Source: Gammaproteobacteria bacterium
Lineage (GTDB): Bacteria; Pseudomonadota; Gammaproteobacteria; Steroidobacterales; Steroidobacteraceae
Direction: 5' to 3'
Length of the DNA: 7,033 bases
NCBI GenBank assembly: GCA_020846815.1
Contig: JADLDF010000477.1
Coordinates: forward strand, 1-7,033
Made by a program: the position numbers and the translations under genes. The notes under the pieces are model-generated. The model saw only the letters and a program-made list of their open reading frames with translations, ran no database searches and had not been told where the DNA came from. Each line of letters begins with the position of its first letter. The first letter of the stretch is position 1. Shown here piece by piece: positions 4,833-7,033 of the stretch.

Positions 4833-6551
4833 ATGCCGGCCTTTGCGCCTCGTTCCTTGCTTTCCCCGCGCCGCCCGGGCGCGGCGTTCCTGGCCGTGCT
4901 CGCGGCGCTGGTCGTGACCGCCTGCGGCGGCGGGGGCGCGGACCAGAGTGGGTCTACGGTCGTGACGCCCGCGCCGGGGGCGACGCGCATCACCCTGACC
5001 GGGACCGCGACCTTCGAGCGCGTGCCATTCGCCGCGGCTGCGGGCGGCGGGCTCGACTTTGCGCGCGCCGCGCCCGCGCCGGCCCGCGGTCTGACCCTCG
5101 AAGCCCTGGCCGCCTCGGGCCAGACCGTGCTGGCCTCGACCACGACCGATGCCAACGGCCAGTTCACGCTCGACCTGCCTGCCGACACCGCGCTGTTCCT
5201 GCGCCTCAAGGCCGAGCTGCGCCGCAGCGGCGCGCCGTCCTGGCTGGTGACGGTGCGCGACAACACGGCCGGCGACGCGCTGTACGTCGTGGACACGACG
5301 ACCTTCAACAGCGGTGCCGCGGCGCTGCGCCGCGACGTGCATGCCGGCAGCGGCTGGACGGCCGGCAGCGGCTACGACGGCGCGCGCGCGGCCGCGCCGC
5401 TCGCGATCCTCGACACGCTCTGGCAGGCGATGCAGCTCGTGCTGTCGGTCGACGCCACGGCGCGCTTTCCCGAGCTCGAGGCCTACTGGAGCCCGCGCAA
5501 CATCGGCTGCGACGAAGGCGCGCTGGGCTTCTGCGACGGCACGGCGGCGGCGCGGGCCCGCGGCGAGATCGGCACCAGCTTCTACGCGATCCTCGGCTCG
5601 CAGGGCTCGAGCATCTACGTGCTCGGTGCGGCCGATATCGATTCGGACGAGTTCGACCAGCACGTGCTGGCCCACGAATGGGGTCACTACTACCAGGACA
5701 ATTTTTCGCGCGACGACAGCATCGGCGGGCCGCATTCGGCCAGCGAGCGGCTCGACCTGCGGGTCGCCTTCAGCGAGGGTTGGGGCAATGCCTTCGCCGG
5801 CATGGTCCGCGGCGATCCGGTCTATCGCGACAGCTTCGGCACGCAGCAGCGCAGCGACTTCGCGATCGACGTCGAGAACAATGCCGTGACCTTCCCCGGC
5901 TGGTTCAGCGAAGGCTCGGTGCAGTCGATCTTCTACGACCTGTTCGACGCCAGCAACGAGCCCGGCGACGCGGTCGAGCTCGGCTTCGGACCCGTCCACG
6001 CGGCGATGCGCGGCGGCATCCGCGACACCAGCGCGTTCACCTCGGTGTATGCCCTGTTCAATGCGCTGCGCGCATCGCGGCCCGAGCAGGCGGCCGGCAT
6101 CGCCGCGCTCGCGAGCGGGCAGCTCATCGCCGCGGCGCCGGACGACTTCGGCAGCGGCGAGAGCAATTCCGGGGGCGATGCGCGCAACCTGCCGATCTTT
6201 CCGCTCATGACGCCCGGCACGACGCGCCAGCTGTGCTCGAATCTTCCCACGGGCCGATCCGCGGTCTACAACAAGCTCGGCAACCGCCGCTACCTGCGTT
6301 TCACACTGGCGGTCAGCGGCATGGTGTCGATCGCGGTGCGCAACGGCCGCAGCGGTACCGATCCGGACATCGTCCTGTATGCTGCGGGCGTCGAACGCGG
6401 CCGCGCGGAGGACGTGGTCTCGGGGACCGAAACCCTGACCCTGCCGCTGCAGGCCGGCACCTACGTCGCGGAGATCTACGAGTACTCCAACGTCGAGGGA
6501 ACGGCGCCGCGCGGCAACGAATGTTTCGATGTGACGCTGACCGTCTCCTGA
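4833..6551 (+). CDS. Putative zinc metalloprotease lipoprotein (HEWGH...E, gluzincin-like) with C-terminal PPC-like domain
   Basis: A 572-aa predicted envelope lipoprotein. A basic N-terminus and hydrophobic core end in lipobox VTAC with Cys31, followed by a Gly-rich linker; no Asp at +2, so outer membrane is favoured. Residues about 51-155 look like a beta-sandwich of the carboxypeptidase-regulatory/SpaA type (TTTDANGQFTLDLPADT). The catalytic centre is HEWGH at 281-285 (Glu282 the likely base), with Glu315 in SEGWGN as probable third zinc ligand, 30 residues after His285. WFSEGSVQSIFYDLFD (357-372) looks like a conserved helix lining the site. Cys226/Cys234 and Cys468/Cys564 may form disulfides. 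Residues about 484-572 resemble a bacterial pre-peptidase C-terminal (PPC) beta domain (YLRFTL, DPDIVLY, AGTYVAEIYEY). I cannot assign a MEROPS family; M36 and M4 share the HExxH...E plan but differ in surrounding motifs. Substrate is unknown. It is followed after 21 bp by another lipoprotein gene, so the two are probably co-transcribed. Confidence 0.8.
   Translation: MPAFAPRSLLSPRRPGAAFLAVLAALVVTACGGGGADQSGSTVVTPAPGATRITLTGTATFERVPFAAAAGGGLDFARAAPAPARGLTLEALAASGQTVLASTTTDANGQFTLDLPADTALFLRLKAELRRSGAPSWLVTVRDNTAGDALYVVDTTTFNSGAAALRRDVHAGSGWTAGSGYDGARAAAPLAILDTLWQAMQLVLSVDATARFPELEAYWSPRNIGCDEGALGFCDGTAAARARGEIGTSFYAILGSQGSSIYVLGAADIDSDEFDQHVLAHEWGHYYQDNFSRDDSIGGPHSASERLDLRVAFSEGWGNAFAGMVRGDPVYRDSFGTQQRSDFAIDVENNAVTFPGWFSEGSVQSIFYDLFDASNEPGDAVELGFGPVHAAMRGGIRDTSAFTSVYALFNALRASRPEQAAGIAALASGQLIAAAPDDFGSGESNSGGDARNLPIFPLMTPGTTRQLCSNLPTGRSAVYNKLGNRRYLRFTLAVSGMVSIAVRNGRSGTDPDIVLYAAGVERGRAEDVVSGTETLTLPLQAGTYVAEIYEYSNVEGTAPRGNECFDVTLTVS
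5343..5378 (+). repeat. Imperfect 18-bp tandem duplication inside the metalloprotease gene
   Basis: Two adjacent 18-bp units share their first 13 bases (GCCGGCAGCGGCT) and diverge in the last five. They encode AGSGWT followed by AGSGYD (residues 171-182), just before the predicted catalytic domain. The repeat stays in frame and probably extends a flexible linker. Confidence 0.6.
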
Positions 6552-6572
6552 ACGTTTCGAGGCGTAAGTTCC

Positions 6573-7033
6573 ATGTACAGCACCTTTGCGCTCACGATCG
6601 TACGGCTCGCGCTCGCGGCCACCGCACTCGGCACGCTGGCCGCCTGCGCCGGCGGCGATGCGCCGGCCCAGGCGCAGCAGGGCGGGCGCACCGCGCAGCC
6701 TTCCGCGGCCGAGTCCCGGCCGCGCGGCAAGGCTGCCGTCGACGGCATGGTCGCGGCGGTTTCGGCGCCCGGCAAGCCGGGCGCGCCGGTCGAGCGGAAG
6801 TTCGACCTCGCCGCGCGGCCCGAGCTCGGCCAGCCGCTCGAAGTCGCCGTCGCAGTCGTGCCGCGCAGCGCCGACGTCAGCCAGCTGCGCGTCGTGTTCC
6901 AGTCGAACGAGGCCGTCGAGGTGCAGTCGGGCAACGAGGCGGTGCAGGACAAGCCCGCAGACGGCGTCGCGATGACCCAGACGGTCACGGTCGTGCCGCG
7001 GCGCGAAGGCGTGTTCTACCTCGGTGCCGTGGC
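6573..7033 (+). CDS. Unrecognised lipoprotein (3' end beyond window)
   Basis: The frame is open for 153 codons from ATG 6573 to the right edge with no stop, so the protein is longer. It starts with a lipoprotein signal peptide: MYSTFALTIVRLALAA, then lipobox LAAC with Cys25, followed by Ala, suggesting outer-membrane sorting. Residues about 26-75 are an Ala/Gly/Gln/Pro-rich linker. From about 75 onward alternating hydrophobic and polar residues (PLEVAVAVVPRS, QLRVVFQS, QTVTVVPRREGVFYLG) suggest a beta-sandwich or Ig-like fold. I do not recognise a family. A GAGG Shine-Dalgarno lies 10 nt upstream, and the gene starts 21 bp after the metalloprotease stop, implying one transcript and perhaps a shared role such as partner or substrate-binding protein. 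Confidence 0.75.
   Translation, partial: MYSTFALTIVRLALAATALGTLAACAGGDAPAQAQQGGRTAQPSAAESRPRGKAAVDGMVAAVSAPGKPGAPVERKFDLAARPELGQPLEVAVAVVPRSADVSQLRVVFQSNEAVEVQSGNEAVQDKPADGVAMTQTVTVVPRREGVFYLGAV

Noticed and set aside
4635..5999. Minus-strand open frame of 454 codons
   Set aside because: Antisense to the end of srkA and much of the metalloprotease gene. No motif is visible, and the plus strand has a Shine-Dalgarno, signal peptide and HEWGH motif.
6476..6988. Minus-strand open frame of 170 codons at the right end
   Set aside because: Antisense to the junction of the two lipoprotein genes, each of which has a proper ribosome site and lipobox signal peptide.

Overview
The window looks like chromosomal DNA from a very GC-rich proteobacterium, most likely a gammaproteobacterium. 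Codon third positions are strongly G/C, which is why long spurious open frames run antisense to almost every real gene. The placement rests on a complete glrK-qseG-glrR set and on a SrkA-type kinase, both best known from Gammaproteobacteria. I cannot name a genus. No tRNA, rRNA, CRISPR array, transposase or other mobile element is visible.

Layout. Positions 1-2464 (minus strand) hold a tightly packed envelope-signalling operon read from right to left: a GlrK/QseE-type sensor kinase, a QseG-type lipoprotein, and the receiver domain of a GlrR/QseF-type response regulator that runs off the left edge. Kinase and lipoprotein genes are about 7 nt apart, and lipoprotein and regulator genes share an ATGA overlap. 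Upstream of glrK is a 168-bp non-coding stretch. It holds a near-perfect dyad resembling the TGTC-N10-GACA site reported for E. coli GlrR, an overlapping 7-bp hairpin, and a TAAAAT hexamer close to the kinase start. Next comes galE, UDP-glucose 4-epimerase (2633-3628, minus).

A 105-bp divergent spacer with a good -10 hexamer for galE and two perfect small inverted repeats separates galE from srkA, a stress-response protein kinase (3734-4723, plus). After a 109-bp spacer, two plus-strand lipoprotein genes lie 21 bp apart. The first encodes a 572-aa putative zinc metalloprotease of the HExxH...E (gluzincin-like) type with a C-terminal PPC-like beta domain. The second is an unrecognised lipoprotein cut off at the right edge.

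How the parts fit. GlrK, QseG and GlrR form a known sensor / outer-membrane accessory lipoprotein / sigma54-type activator circuit that senses envelope state. GalE supplies UDP-galactose for surface polysaccharides, and SrkA is a stress-response kinase. The two terminal lipoproteins are probably envelope-exposed and co-transcribed. The general theme is cell-envelope maintenance and stress, but a functional link between the three blocks is inference from proximity only. The least-understood part is the metalloprotease-lipoprotein pair.
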